Assembly (NCBI GenBank): GCA_963205385.1
Contig: CAUJKE010000205.1
Span: forward strand, 1-43,653
From: Planctomycetota bacterium
GTDB lineage: Bacteria; Planctomycetota; Planctomycetia; Pirellulales; Pirellulaceae
Reading direction: 5' to 3'
DNA length: 43,653 nt
Notes under the pieces: model-generated
Database searches by the model: none
What the model was told of the DNA's origin: nothing
The model's input: the letters and a program-made list of their open reading frames with translations, nothing else
Position numbers and translations under genes: made by a program
Shown: positions 7,939 to 17,264 of the stretch, piece after piece
Position numbering within the stretch: position 1 is the first letter of the stretch
How the letters are laid out: each line of letters begins with the position of its first letter

Positions 7939-8607
7939 ATGGAAATCACCGAGGTTCGCATTAAACTCATGGAGGACAGTGACGACCGACTCCAAGCATT
8001 TTGTTCGATCACGTTCGACGATGCGTTTGTCGTTCGCGATTTGAAGATCATCGAAGGATCGAGCGGTCCGTTCGTGGCGATGCCCAGTCGCAAGCTCACC
8101 GCCCATTGTCCGCAGTGCCATTGCAAAAATCACCTGCGGGCGGCGTTTTGCAACCAGTGCGGCATGCGGCTCAACCCCGATCGCGCGGCGCGCGATTCCG
8201 AGGGGCGAGCGAAGCTCTACGCGGACATCGCGCATCCCATCAACTCGGCCTGCCGCGAGATGATCCAAACGCGCGTCATTGCCGAGTATCAGACCGAACT
8301 CGAACGGGCCAAACAGCCCGGCTATATGTCGCGGTACGACGAAGACTACGACGACGCCGGCCCCGAGGAGTTGCACGAATCGCGCCCGGGAACGACCTCG
8401 CGCGTCGATACGGCCGCTGCTGCGCAACCTGCGCCGCATGTCACGCCTGCGCCGCACCCGGCGGCGGGAAGCTCACCGAGCGCGAGTCCTCCCCGCGAAC
8501 AGCACGGCCCCCATCATCCGCCTTCTCAATCGCGCGCCGCTCCAGGGCAACCCGAGCAGCGGCCGCCACAGAAGCCAAAGGGAGATTTCGGAGCAGGCAT
8601 TTTTTAA
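7939..8607 (+). CDS. spoVG: SpoVG-family regulator with zinc ribbon inserted in the SpoVG domain
   Basis: A 222-residue protein. Residues 1-53 ([10 protein letters not shown]...FVAMPSRKL) match the first half of SpoVG. A four-Cys zinc ribbon follows (C57, C60, C71, C74), and then [15 protein letters not shown] (about 96-110), the second half of SpoVG. The ribbon therefore sits in the loop between the two halves, not at the end. The last 90 residues are Pro-, Ala- and Ser-rich and probably disordered. SpoVG proteins bind DNA or RNA and act as site-specific regulators in Firmicutes and Borrelia. The start at 7939 has a GGAGG ribosome site (7924-7928), and an upstream in-frame ATG would add an unconserved leader. 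The gene follows ispE, a neighbour it also has in Bacillus, where purR and yabJ lie between them. Confidence 0.85.
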   Translation: MEITEVRIKLMEDSDDRLQAFCSITFDDAFVVRDLKIIEGSSGPFVAMPSRKLTAHCPQCHCKNHLRAAFCNQCGMRLNPDRAARDSEGRAKLYADIAHPINSACREMIQTRVIAEYQTELERAKQPGYMSRYDEDYDDAGPEELHESRPGTTSRVDTAAAAQPAPHVTPAPHPAAGSSPSASPPREQHGPHHPPSQSRAAPGQPEQRPPQKPKGDFGAGIF

Positions 8608-8655
8608 GTCGCCGGGGCGATGCGTGGCTGCAACCACGGTTCACTCACTGCGGCC

Positions 8656-9447
8656 TCAAATATGCGCCAGCCAGCCGCCGTCGACATAGACGATCTGCCC
8701 GGTGATGAAGTCGGCCGCCGGCGACGCGAGGAACACCGCGACGCTGGCTAAATCTTCCGGCGTCCCCCAACGGCCGAGCGGGCAACGCTCACGCACCCAC
8801 GCATCGAACTTGCCGTCGTCACGCAGCGGGCGTGTGAGGGGCGTCTCGATGTAACCGGGGCCGATGGCGTTGACCAAGATGCCATGCCTGGCCCAGTCGA
8901 GCGCCAGCGCCTTGGTCATCAGCAGCACGCCCCCCTTGGTCGCCGTGTAGGGCGCGGTGCCGGGGCGTGACGCGGAACTCATCAGCGAGCCGATGTTGAT
9001 GATCTTCCCTTTTTCGCCCCGCGCGATGCGGTCCTTGGCGAACGCCTGACAGGTGGCGAACATCGCGGTGAGGTTCAAATCGACGACCGCCTGCCAATCG
9101 GCGAGGGATATCTCTTCGGCCGGACCGCGGCGTGACATGCCAGCGTTGTTGACGAGAATGTCGATCGCGCCATACTTGGCGACCGTGTCTTGGAAGAACG
9201 CTTCAATCAGCGTCGCATTCGAGAGATCGAAATGCGCCGTGGAAATTCGCCGCCCCGTCGGCGCAAGCTGTTCGGCCGCCTTGGCGAGTTCTTCCGCGGT
9301 GCGGGCGACCAACACAATATCGGCCCCCGCTTCCGCCAGCCCTTGAGCAATGCCGAGCCCAATGCCGCGGCTCCCCCCTGTCACCATGGCCTGACGTCCA
9401 TCCAGACGAAAGCGTTCGAGCGTTGTGGGATGCAAGGAGTTGTTCAT
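8656..9447 (-). CDS. Short-chain dehydrogenase/reductase (gluconate 5-dehydrogenase-like)
   Basis: A 263-residue classical SDR. The cofactor loop TGGSRGIG is at 23-30, NNAG at 100-103, and the catalytic Ser154, Tyr167 and Lys171 are all present. The C-terminal GQIVYVDGGW is typical. The best overall resemblance is to sugar-acid or 3-oxoacyl-type dehydrogenases such as gluconate 5-dehydrogenase and 2-deoxygluconate 3-dehydrogenase; the substrate cannot be settled. I chose ATG 9447 because it starts 20 bp after the stop of the upstream Hsp70-like gene, while the longer frame would overlap it. The two may be cotranscribed. It converges on spoVG, with only a weak CGTGG/CCACG hairpin (8623-8638) between them. 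Confidence 0.85.
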   Translation of the reverse strand: MNNSLHPTTLERFRLDGRQAMVTGGSRGIGLGIAQGLAEAGADIVLVARTAEELAKAAEQLAPTGRRISTAHFDLSNATLIEAFFQDTVAKYGAIDILVNNAGMSRRGPAEEISLADWQAVVDLNLTAMFATCQAFAKDRIARGEKGKIINIGSLMSSASRPGTAPYTATKGGVLLMTKALALDWARHGILVNAIGPGYIETPLTRPLRDDGKFDAWVRERCPLGRWGTPEDLASVAVFLASPAADFITGQIVYVDGGWLAHI

Positions 9448-9466
9448 CGGGATTACATTCAAAGAG

Positions 9467-12277
9467 TCAGACGATGCGTAAACCTCGGGGCAGCGATTCG
9501 CCAAACGCGCGGCCTTGTTCCTCGGCTTCCAGTTCGCCGCCGGTAGTGACAAGGTCGATCAAATGCGCCGGCGCCTCGCGCTCCGCGAGCCAGGTGGCGA
9601 CTTCTCGGCGGGTGTCTTCGTCCAAATCGCGGTAGCGATCGCCCGTGCATCGCGTTAACTGCATCACCGCCATGAGCAGTTGCGGATCGCTACCGGGGAA
9701 ACCCATCAGCGTTTCGGCCCATGCTTGGGCATGTTCGGCGGGAACGACTGTGTTCAGCGGACCATATTGTGGCACACGTTGGCCAATGCGGCCCAGAGCC
9801 CAAGCGAGCGCCGGCCGCACCGGCTCCAGCTTTTTCTTGGGCAGCAGCTCCGCCATCAAGTCTCCCATCTCCAATTTGAGCGTCGCAGGCAGCAGTTCGA
9901 GTGAGCCTAACAGCCGCCAGGCTTCGTTGGATTCCTGCGGACTCAGCGTGAGATCGGATCGCGCGGAGGAGGACGTTAAGCGACGATGCAAGGCGCGTAC
10001 CGGCGCGAGCAGCGGCTCGGCCACCGCCCGTTGTTGCCCCGGCGAGAGTCCGCCAGCGACGCGTCGCCAGAGGATGAGCGACTCGGCGCGAATGTTCGCC
10101 GCGGCGTGCGCAAGTTTTCCTTGCACCACGCGCCAAACTTCGTTCACGCGCCAATCATCCACCGCCAGCCCATAACCAGGACGCAAGCAATAGCCGAGCA
10201 AGTTCAGCCACCGCGCTTCGTGCGCCACGCTCCGCCGCCGGCCTGCTTCATGTTCCAGCAGTGCTTCGGCCATCCGCCGGAGCAGCGACGTCGGCCACTC
10301 GCTGCGCTCCAGGTCGAGCGCCGCCGAGAGGCGCTTCACGATTCCATCGGGGGTCTCTTTCCCACTCGGCCCAAACACGCTGGCAATGATACCGGCCACG
10401 TTTTGCCACGTCGCCTCGTCGACAAAGCCCTCGCTTTCAGCGGCGGAAGTGTGGGCTGCGATGTCGGTCTGCGTCGCGCTGCGGACATCGAACTGCAGCC
10501 GCCACTGGCGCTCGCCTTGCACTTCGGCGCACCACAAGTCGAGCGTTCCGATCTCGGTCAGCCGCGCGTGGAGCTGCACCTTGGCCGTGGGGCTTTCCTG
10601 TTTGCGCCGCGTCCGCAGCGCGGTGCGGATCGGCGGCAGCGCGGTCATCTGCTCGCGATCGACGGGGAAGACGTCGCCGGGGCGATCCGCTAATCGCGTG
10701 CTCGAAACATAGAGCGGGAACTCCACCGGTTGCGACACGAGTAAATCGAACGTGCGCGAGGAGAGATCAATAGCCTGGCCTGGTTCGGCATTGCCGGGGA
10801 CGAGGCACATGGCGGCCGGCGGGTCGCTTTCAAAACCGATGTAGTACGTCCGCGCCAGGCCGGCGGCGATTCGCACCCCTTCGCCGCGTCGCACCATGCC
10901 GTAATACGCCGCGCCGCGCGCCACCGCGAGGTCGAGCCGTTCGTTGGCGAGAACGATGGGGGCGTAAGTAGGGTCTTCAGCGCCAAACCAGTGTCGCAAG
11001 GCGCCCACGATCCGCGCGCGAATTTCCGCCGATTCGAAGACGCCGCCATTGAAGAGTAAAATGTCTGGCCGCGCGGGATCGTGCGTGGGCGCCGGCTCGA
11101 GCGCGTCATCGCCAGCGTGGCGGTGCGTGGTCAGAAAGCTGGCCAGATAGCGCGTGATCGCCGCGTCCGTCGCGTAGGGCAGACCGAACTCCTGAAAACC
11201 GCTCCGCCGCCGCTCCGGCTGCGCCGTTAATTCGCATTGCGGAAAGAACCCTTCCAGCAAGACCTGCTGCGCCTCGGCGCGCGTGACCTCGACCCGCTGG
11301 CCGCCGCCGATGAGTCGCGAACCGCTCCCCGGCAAGTTGAACGTGTACGCAGGCGGTGGATCATCCCCGAGCAGTAGTTCCTTCACCTGGCGACACATTC
11401 GCACGAGCACATCGAACGGGCGCGGCTCGAGTTTGCCGCCGTTCGTGAGCTTCGCTTCCAAATGATGCGCCAGCGCCAGGTCGAGATTGTCGCCGCCGAG
11501 AATCAAATGCTCCCCTACGGCGACGCGATGAAATTGCACCTTCTCCCCATCGCCGCGACGGACGCGAATCAGCGTGAAGTCGCTCGTGCCGCCGCCGATA
11601 TCGCAGACGAGAATCTTCTGCCCCGGCGACACGTGCGTTTCCCAATCGCTCGCATGGTTGTTGATCCACGCATAGAACGCCGCCTGCGGTTCTTCGATGA
11701 GCACGACCCGCGGCAGGCCGGCTTGCGCGGCGGCGGCAATGGTCAGTTCCCGCGCGACTTCGTCAAACGACGCGGGGAGCGTCAGCACGACATCTTGTTC
11801 GGCCAACGGATGGCTCTTGAATCGCGCGTCCCACGCCCCCCGCAAATGCGCCAAATAATGCCCGCTCGCTGCGACGGGCGACATCCGCTCGACATCCGGC
11901 GCGGCGTGCCACGGCAACAAATTCGCCATGCGATCCACGCCGCTATGGCTCAACCAGGACTTGGCCGACGCGACCAACCGCCCCGGCACGAGCGCCCCTT
12001 GATCGCGCGCATACACGCCCACGGCGAATTCGGCGGCTTTCGCGTCCCACGGCAACTGCAACGCGCCTGCCGCTTGCTCCGCGGCGGTGGGCTGATAAAG
12101 AAATGACGGCAGCGCATCGCGGGCCTCGATCTGCCCAGGCGCCACCAACTGCGGCACGGCCAGGTTCTTCACCTGCCAACGCTTCGCATGGGTATCGACG
12201 AAAGCGACGGCCGAATTGGTGGTGCCGAGGTCGATGCCGACAACGTAACGACTCGGCAGGGGCTCCAGTTCGGTCAT
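9467..12277 (-). CDS. Large Hsp70-family protein with DnaK-related C-terminal extension
   Basis: A 936-residue protein. The N-terminal Hsp70 ATPase is clear: phosphate-1 loop GIDLGTTNSAV at 14-24, EEPQAAFYAW at 195-204, phosphate-2 loop CDIGGGTSD at 225-233, and an adenosine region further on (LLFNGGVFES). The substrate-binding half differs from DnaK, and the last 350 residues are helical, resembling the 'DNA-K related protein' family (PF12531) usually attached to such long Hsp70s. Relatives are found in planctomycetes and proteobacteria and have no defined client. ATG at 12277 begins 218 bp from the divergent S1-protein gene. There is no GrpE or J-protein gene nearby, so nucleotide exchange would rely on partners elsewhere. 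An SDR gene follows 20 bp downstream. Confidence 0.87.
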   Translation of the reverse strand: MTELEPLPSRYVVGIDLGTTNSAVAFVDTHAKRWQVKNLAVPQLVAPGQIEARDALPSFLYQPTAAEQAAGALQLPWDAKAAEFAVGVYARDQGALVPGRLVASAKSWLSHSGVDRMANLLPWHAAPDVERMSPVAASGHYLAHLRGAWDARFKSHPLAEQDVVLTLPASFDEVARELTIAAAAQAGLPRVVLIEEPQAAFYAWINNHASDWETHVSPGQKILVCDIGGGTSDFTLIRVRRGDGEKVQFHRVAVGEHLILGGDNLDLALAHHLEAKLTNGGKLEPRPFDVLVRMCRQVKELLLGDDPPPAYTFNLPGSGSRLIGGGQRVEVTRAEAQQVLLEGFFPQCELTAQPERRRSGFQEFGLPYATDAAITRYLASFLTTHRHAGDDALEPAPTHDPARPDILLFNGGVFESAEIRARIVGALRHWFGAEDPTYAPIVLANERLDLAVARGAAYYGMVRRGEGVRIAAGLARTYYIGFESDPPAAMCLVPGNAEPGQAIDLSSRTFDLLVSQPVEFPLYVSSTRLADRPGDVFPVDREQMTALPPIRTALRTRRKQESPTAKVQLHARLTEIGTLDLWCAEVQGERQWRLQFDVRSATQTDIAAHTSAAESEGFVDEATWQNVAGIIASVFGPSGKETPDGIVKRLSAALDLERSEWPTSLLRRMAEALLEHEAGRRRSVAHEARWLNLLGYCLRPGYGLAVDDWRVNEVWRVVQGKLAHAAANIRAESLILWRRVAGGLSPGQQRAVAEPLLAPVRALHRRLTSSSARSDLTLSPQESNEAWRLLGSLELLPATLKLEMGDLMAELLPKKKLEPVRPALAWALGRIGQRVPQYGPLNTVVPAEHAQAWAETLMGFPGSDPQLLMAVMQLTRCTGDRYRDLDEDTRREVATWLAEREAPAHLIDLVTTGGELEAEEQGRAFGESLPRGLRIV

Positions 12278-12495
12278 GGCAAGGGGGCGGCGTGAGGCGA
12301 GGAAAGGGGCGTGGTCGCTAGGATCTTATGATTTTTTCCGAGTTTTTCGTAGGGGAAAGCCCTATACCTTTGCACCCGCTGGCAATGTTAAAATGCTGGA
12401 CTCGCGCGTGAGCCGGTGGCTCGCCAATACAACGCGCGAGAATCTCGCCAGTGTAGCATCGTTCGCCCGTATCGTCTTTGAGGTTCCCGGTTCTC

Positions 12496-14079
12496 ATGTC
12501 TTCTGATCCGCAAGAAAACCCTTCGGCCGTTCCCGCTTCCCAGCCCACCCCAGCGCCGGTTGAACCTACCGCCGAAAAGCCTGCGGAGCAACCAGCGGCA
12601 CCCGCTGCGCCTGCGGCGAAAGAGGGCAAGTTGGTGATGCAGATTGGCCGCAGCAGTGGGGCCGCGCCGGTCGCCTCCCAGCCGCGTCCTTCCGCCGTGC
12701 CTCCGCCTCCTCCCGCGCCCCGACGCGAGACGAAAAAGTACGCCGGGGCTTCTGGCGATGCCGCGGAAGATGAAGGGGGAGATAAACCAATCCCGGACGA
12801 CATTCCGACGCCGAAGCGGAATTACTCCAAAGTCGCCGTCCCGTCCAAACGTGGGCCCGCGTCGGACGATCTGGAAACCGAAATCGCCGCCGCGCTGGGG
12901 GATCTCTCGCTGGAAGAAGTCCTCAAAAACGAACCCGTCAGCACCGCCGGCACGCCGCTCGAACTGGAAGCCCGCTACAACGCCCCCGTCATGCGCATTC
13001 ACGACGATAACGTCTTCTTTGCGCTCGATGGCCGCAATGAAGGGGTCGCGTCACTCCGTCAATTTCCGGCTCCCCCCAAACTTGGCGAGCATCTGGAAGT
13101 GATCGTCTCCGGCTTTAGCAACGAGGACGGCCTCTACGAGCTCACGATTCCCGGCGGTGCGATCAACGTGAGCGATTGGTCGGACATCGTCGAAGGGGCG
13201 GCGGTCGAGGCTCGCGTCACAGCGGCCAACACCGGCGGCTTGGAATGCACGGTCAACAACACCATCCGCGGCTTCATCCCCGCGAGCCAAATTTCGCTCT
13301 ACCGCGTGGAAGACCTGGCGCAATTTGTCGACCAGAAATTGGTCTGCATTGTGACGGAATCGAACCCCCAGCGCAAGAATCTCGTCCTCAGCCACCGCGC
13401 GGTGCTGGAGCGCGAGAAGGAAGAATCTCGCGCCAAGACGTTGTCCACCTTGGAAGTCGGCCAAACTCGCGAAGGCGTCGTCCGCAAACTCCTCGATTTC
13501 GGCGCGTTCGTCGATATCGGCGGCGTCGATGGCTTGATCCACATCAGCCAGATGAGTTGGGACCGCATCAAGCACCCCAGCGAAGTCCTGGCTGAAGGGG
13601 AGAAAGTCTCCGTCCGCATCGAGAAGATCGACCCCGAGTCAGGCAAGATCGGCCTCTCGCTGAAGAACGACGCCGACGATCCGTGGAACAAGGTCGATAC
13701 GAACTACCCGATCGGCAGCACGGTGAAGGGAGTCGTCACCCGCATCGCGCAGTATGGCGCGTTCGTCAAAATCGGTCCCGGTGTCGAAGGGCTCTTGCAC
13801 ATTTCCGAATTGGCCCATCATCGGGTGCAGCGCGTGCAGAACCACGTCCAGGAAGGGCAGGAAGTGGAAGTCAAGGTTCTCTCAGTCGATAAAGAGGCGC
13901 AAAAAATCGGCCTCTCACTCAAGGCGACGCAGGCGGCGCCCGAGCGCGCCGCCGCCAATCCTGAGGAGCCGGAAGTGGACGAGCCCCGCCGTGAGCCAGC
14001 CATTCGCCCCAAGCGCGCTACGCTCCGCGGCGGCAAGGACGACCCTACCGGCGGCGAACAGTTTGGGCTGAAATGGTAA
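12496..14079 (+). CDS. S1 RNA-binding domain protein (ribosomal protein S1-like)
   Basis: A 527-residue protein. Residues 1-120 are Pro/Ala/Glu-rich and probably disordered. Four S1 (OB-fold) repeats follow at about 155-220, 233-303, 321-391 and 406-478. The last two are the best conserved (FGAFVDIGGVDGLIHISQMSW and YGAFVKIGPGVEGLLHISEL). The C-terminal 45 residues are charged. Such proteins bind single-stranded RNA and help mRNAs onto the 30S subunit. With four rather than six repeats, and a long acidic/proline head, it is probably an S1 paralogue of the short type found in planctomycetes; whether it is the main S1 cannot be told here. ATG 12496 is preferred over one 18 bp upstream because conserved sequence does not begin earlier. 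Confidence 0.86.
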   Translation: MSSDPQENPSAVPASQPTPAPVEPTAEKPAEQPAAPAAPAAKEGKLVMQIGRSSGAAPVASQPRPSAVPPPPPAPRRETKKYAGASGDAAEDEGGDKPIPDDIPTPKRNYSKVAVPSKRGPASDDLETEIAAALGDLSLEEVLKNEPVSTAGTPLELEARYNAPVMRIHDDNVFFALDGRNEGVASLRQFPAPPKLGEHLEVIVSGFSNEDGLYELTIPGGAINVSDWSDIVEGAAVEARVTAANTGGLECTVNNTIRGFIPASQISLYRVEDLAQFVDQKLVCIVTESNPQRKNLVLSHRAVLEREKEESRAKTLSTLEVGQTREGVVRKLLDFGAFVDIGGVDGLIHISQMSWDRIKHPSEVLAEGEKVSVRIEKIDPESGKIGLSLKNDADDPWNKVDTNYPIGSTVKGVVTRIAQYGAFVKIGPGVEGLLHISELAHHRVQRVQNHVQEGQEVEVKVLSVDKEAQKIGLSLKATQAAPERAAANPEEPEVDEPRREPAIRPKRATLRGGKDDPTGGEQFGLKW

Positions 14080-14089
14080 GACAGCTTCC

Positions 14090-15193
14090 CTACCCAAACA
14101 TCTCGTCCAAATCACGAATATACGTCAGCGCTTCGTCGAGCTCCGGCGTCACGACACCGATCTGTCGCCCGGCCTGATCGCACTCGCCGAGCAACAACAA
14201 ATCCTGATAGCTCTCATTGGCCGCGAGCCGCCGTCGCGCTCGCGCGCCAATCGTCTGATCGAGACACTGATGCGCGAGCATGTGATTCTCAATCAGCCAC
14301 GCGGTGCGCTCGGTTAGGAATCCCTCCAGCGCTTCCAGCCCGGCCGCGACATGATCGTGCGGGTCGATCCCCTTCCCGACGTCGTGCAACAGGGCCGCCA
14401 GCAAAAACTCCTCGTCATACGGCAATTGATCGCGGGCGTGATCGAACACCTGCAGGCTATGGTAGAGCGCGTCCCCTTCGGGATGCCACTTGGGATTCTG
14501 CTTCACATTTTCCAGCGGCAGCAGCAGCGCTTCATACACTTGAAACCGGTCCACCGCCTGCTCCGCGTCGGCCACCGCCGTTTCCAAGTCCAAATCAGGA
14601 TATTCGCGGGCCAAGAACTGCTCCAACTCCGCAATGCTCGCCCGTTCAATCGCCTTGCCGGTGATCGAGCTCTTGAAAACGTAGTGCGCCTTATCGGCGG
14701 CGTAGAGCGTCAGCTCAATCGGATAACAATCGTGGATATGAATGTGCGTGAAGATCCGCTCTTCGCCCAGCTTGGTGACCCGTTTCCGCTGGAGCTCATA
14801 TCGCATTCCCTCATCATCCAGGATGTGCGTCACCGCTTCGATGCTGTCGGTGAAGAGGTGGATGTCGATGTCCGAACCGGAGCGAATGTGCCCCGTGTAG
14901 GTGCTGCCGATCAGCCGCGGGCGAAACTTCGCGAGCAGCCGCATCAGCGTCAGCGCGTGGATTCGCATCTCGCGTAGTTGCGCAAACCGGGAATCCCCTT
15001 CGTACAGCCGAGCCAGCGATTGAATTTCGTCGCGAATCTCGGTGTTGCTGGGAAGGTCGGCCGGTTTGACCCAGCCATGACAAAAGCGTTTGGACGCCTT
15101 GAGTTTGGCGCGATAGTATTCCGATTCCTCGCGCTGATACATCAGCCGCGCGGCCTCATAAGCAATTTGCCGCCGCAATTTCGAGTTGTTCAT
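14090..15193 (-). CDS. Nucleotidyltransferase fused to an HD phosphohydrolase domain
   Basis: A 367-residue two-domain protein. The nucleotidyltransferase motif of the Pol-beta superfamily is at 96-112: GSTYTG, a few residues, then GSDIDIH with the two metal-binding Asp. A third acidic residue is probably the Glu of YPIELTLY near 160. The HD domain follows, with H245 in HPEGDALYHSLQVFDHA, the HD pair at 270-271 and a further His near 279-281; the HPEGD...H opening is like the HD domain of CCA-adding enzymes. The overall order recalls tRNA nucleotidyltransferase, but the RNA-binding arm is not recognisable, so the substrate is open (tRNA end, protein or small molecule). It ends 10 bp from the convergent S1 gene. 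Confidence 0.72.
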   Translation of the reverse strand: MNNSKLRRQIAYEAARLMYQREESEYYRAKLKASKRFCHGWVKPADLPSNTEIRDEIQSLARLYEGDSRFAQLREMRIHALTLMRLLAKFRPRLIGSTYTGHIRSGSDIDIHLFTDSIEAVTHILDDEGMRYELQRKRVTKLGEERIFTHIHIHDCYPIELTLYAADKAHYVFKSSITGKAIERASIAELEQFLAREYPDLDLETAVADAEQAVDRFQVYEALLLPLENVKQNPKWHPEGDALYHSLQVFDHARDQLPYDEEFLLAALLHDVGKGIDPHDHVAAGLEALEGFLTERTAWLIENHMLAHQCLDQTIGARARRRLAANESYQDLLLLGECDQAGRQIGVVTPELDEALTYIRDLDEMFG

Positions 15194-15572
15194 TCCTTGC
15201 GCCGAATTCGCCCCTACGACGCGCTGGGCGTTGAGAAAAATGCCTGAACGCTGTAATGGTATTGAGCAGGCCAGGAGAAATCAAGCTCAACTATCCGCTC
15301 GCCTCCGCGGGAAAAAGATGCCTCGGAGGGCGCGGAAAGACCCCAGGATCGCCAGCGGAAAAAATGCTGGGCAATCGCCCGGTGAAGCTCACAAGACGGC
15401 TTGGCGAACTTCCTCTTGCTTGTCTGTGTTGCTTCTTTGTGTTGCTTCTTTGTGCCCCCCGGCGCTCCGTGGTGCGCTGCCGGTTCGCTCTCTCCAAAAC
15501 CCCAAGCACTTGCAGTCGCCGCTTCCCCCCGCGAGAATGGCGCACGCTTGTCACCGCCTGGGACGCCTACTC
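15194..15572. other. Intergenic region before the ComM/YifB gene
   Basis: These 379 bases are open in one frame continuous with the downstream gene, but the predicted peptide is low in complexity and unlike the family, so I read it as non-coding. It contains a 13-bp exact tandem repeat (15426-15451) followed by CTCCGTGGTG-type sequence. No clear promoter could be fixed. Confidence 0.5.
15426..15451. repeat. 13-bp exact tandem duplication
   Basis: GTGTTGCTTCTTT occurs twice head to tail at 15426-15438 and 15439-15451, about 120 bp before the start of the ComM/YifB gene. Confidence 0.8.
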
Positions 15573-17111
15573 ATGTTCGTGAAGCTCAAAACGTTCTCGC
15601 TGCTCGGTATTGAAGCGATCCCTGTGGAGGTAGAAGTCGATGTGTCGCCCGGCGCGGTGCCGAAGACGATCCTCGTCGGCCTCCCCGAGGCGGCGGTGAA
15701 GGAGAGCACGCATCGGGTCGAGCGCGCGATGGTCAACAGCGGCTTCGTTCGCCCGCAGGATCGCGTGGTTATAAACATGGCCCCGGCGGAACTTCCAAAA
15801 AACGCCGCTTCGTTCGATTTGCCGATCACCATGGGGATGCTCGCTGGCAGCGGGCAGGTGGGTTCGGATCTGTTCGAGCAATATGCCGTGGTAGGCGAAC
15901 TTTCGCTCGAAGGTTCCATGCGGCCGATCAAAGGGGCGCTCTCCATGGCCATCGCAGCGGCGCGGCAAGTCGGGCTGCGCGGGATGGTGGTGCCGGCGGA
16001 GAACGCGGCGGAAGCGGCCGTCGTCGAAGATCTCGAAGTCATCCCGGTCAGCAGTCTCTCGCAAGCGGTCGGCTTCTTCAGCGGCGAGATCGACATCCCA
16101 CCGACCCCTTCGCGGATCAACGAACTGTTCGACGCATTGGCCAAATACGACGAAGACTTCGCCGACGTCCGCGGCCAGGAAATGGCCAAACGCGCGCTTA
16201 CGATCGCCGCCGCCGGCGCGCATAATATTTTGATGCTCGGTCCGCCAGGCTCCGGTAAGACAATGCTGGCGAAGCGGATTCCGACGATTTTGCCGCAACT
16301 CACGGCGGCGGAGTCGATCGAGACGACGCGCATTTACAGCGCGACGGGACGTTTACCGCCGGGGCAAGCGCTGCTCGCGCGGCGACCGTTTCGTAGCCCG
16401 CACCATACGATCAGCGAGGCGGGGCTGGTTGGCGGCGGCAGCATTCCAACCCCCGGCGAAATCAGCATGAGCCACAACGGCGTGCTGTTCCTGGACGAAC
16501 TCCCCGAGTTCAATCGCCGCACGCTGGAAGTGATGCGGCAGCCGCTGGAGGATCGCACCGTCACCATCGCGCGAGCGCTCAATTCGACGACGTTTCCCGC
16601 CGATTTTATGCTCGTCGCCGCGCTCAACCCGTGCCCTTGCGGTTATCGGGGCGATCCGCGGCGAGGCTGCAATTGCACCGGGCCGCAGGTGGAAAAGTAT
16701 CTCGCCAAAATCAGCGGTCCGCTGCTGGATCGCATCGACATTCATATTGAAGTCCCCGCCGTCCCGTTCAAGGAACTCTCGACCGACCGCAGCGGCACGA
16801 GCAGCACCGACATGCGGGCCCAAGTCGAATCCGCCCGCACCGTGCAACGCGCGCGGTTCGCCAAAAGCCGCACGCGCTACAACGCGACCATGAGCACCCG
16901 CGAGATTCGGCAGCACTGCAAACTCGACGAAGAATGCTTCAACCTGCTCAAGGCCTCCGTGAACGAACTCGGCCTCTCCGCCCGCGCCCACGACAAAGTC
17001 CTCCGCGTCGCCCGCACCATCGCCGACCTCGACGGAGCGGAAAAGATTTTGCCGGCGCATATCAGCGAGGCGGTGAATTACCGGATGCTGGATCGGCAGT
17101 TCTGGAATTAA
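15573..17111 (+). CDS. comM: ComM/YifB family Mg-chelatase-like AAA+ ATPase
   Basis: A 512-residue protein with the full ComM layout. Residues 1-170 are the Lon-like ChlI N-terminal domain (FSLLGIEAIPVEVEVDVSPG, VGLPEAAVKES). Walker A GPPGSGKT is at 223-230 and Walker B VLFLDE at 304-309. An insert with four Cys follows (NPCPCGYRG...GCNCTG; C354, C356, C366, C368). The C-terminal Mg_chelatase_C domain runs to the end. ComM is a hexameric helicase that promotes branch migration during natural transformation in Vibrio and other bacteria. ATG 15573 begins MFVKLKTFSLLGI, the usual start. No other competence genes are visible, so the role in this organism is inferred from family only. Confidence 0.9.
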   Translation: MFVKLKTFSLLGIEAIPVEVEVDVSPGAVPKTILVGLPEAAVKESTHRVERAMVNSGFVRPQDRVVINMAPAELPKNAASFDLPITMGMLAGSGQVGSDLFEQYAVVGELSLEGSMRPIKGALSMAIAAARQVGLRGMVVPAENAAEAAVVEDLEVIPVSSLSQAVGFFSGEIDIPPTPSRINELFDALAKYDEDFADVRGQEMAKRALTIAAAGAHNILMLGPPGSGKTMLAKRIPTILPQLTAAESIETTRIYSATGRLPPGQALLARRPFRSPHHTISEAGLVGGGSIPTPGEISMSHNGVLFLDELPEFNRRTLEVMRQPLEDRTVTIARALNSTTFPADFMLVAALNPCPCGYRGDPRRGCNCTGPQVEKYLAKISGPLLDRIDIHIEVPAVPFKELSTDRSGTSSTDMRAQVESARTVQRARFAKSRTRYNATMSTREIRQHCKLDEECFNLLKASVNELGLSARAHDKVLRVARTIADLDGAEKILPAHISEAVNYRMLDRQFWN

Positions 17112-17264
17112 ATCACGCAACCCATCGGAAAGAAGCGCTCGCTGCGGCGATATTTCAAGTTAATGGCCTTGGCGGCAGAAATCGGGCTCGTTCTCAATGC
17201 TGCTTAATTCACAGAGAACCAAGGTGGCATCTGCGTCTGAAGTCGGCCATGACGCCGCGCCGCA

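Noticed and set aside
15186..15572. 129-codon extension of ComM/YifB
   Set aside because: The family starts at MFVKLKTFSLLGI; the extension is low-complexity and contains a tandem repeat.
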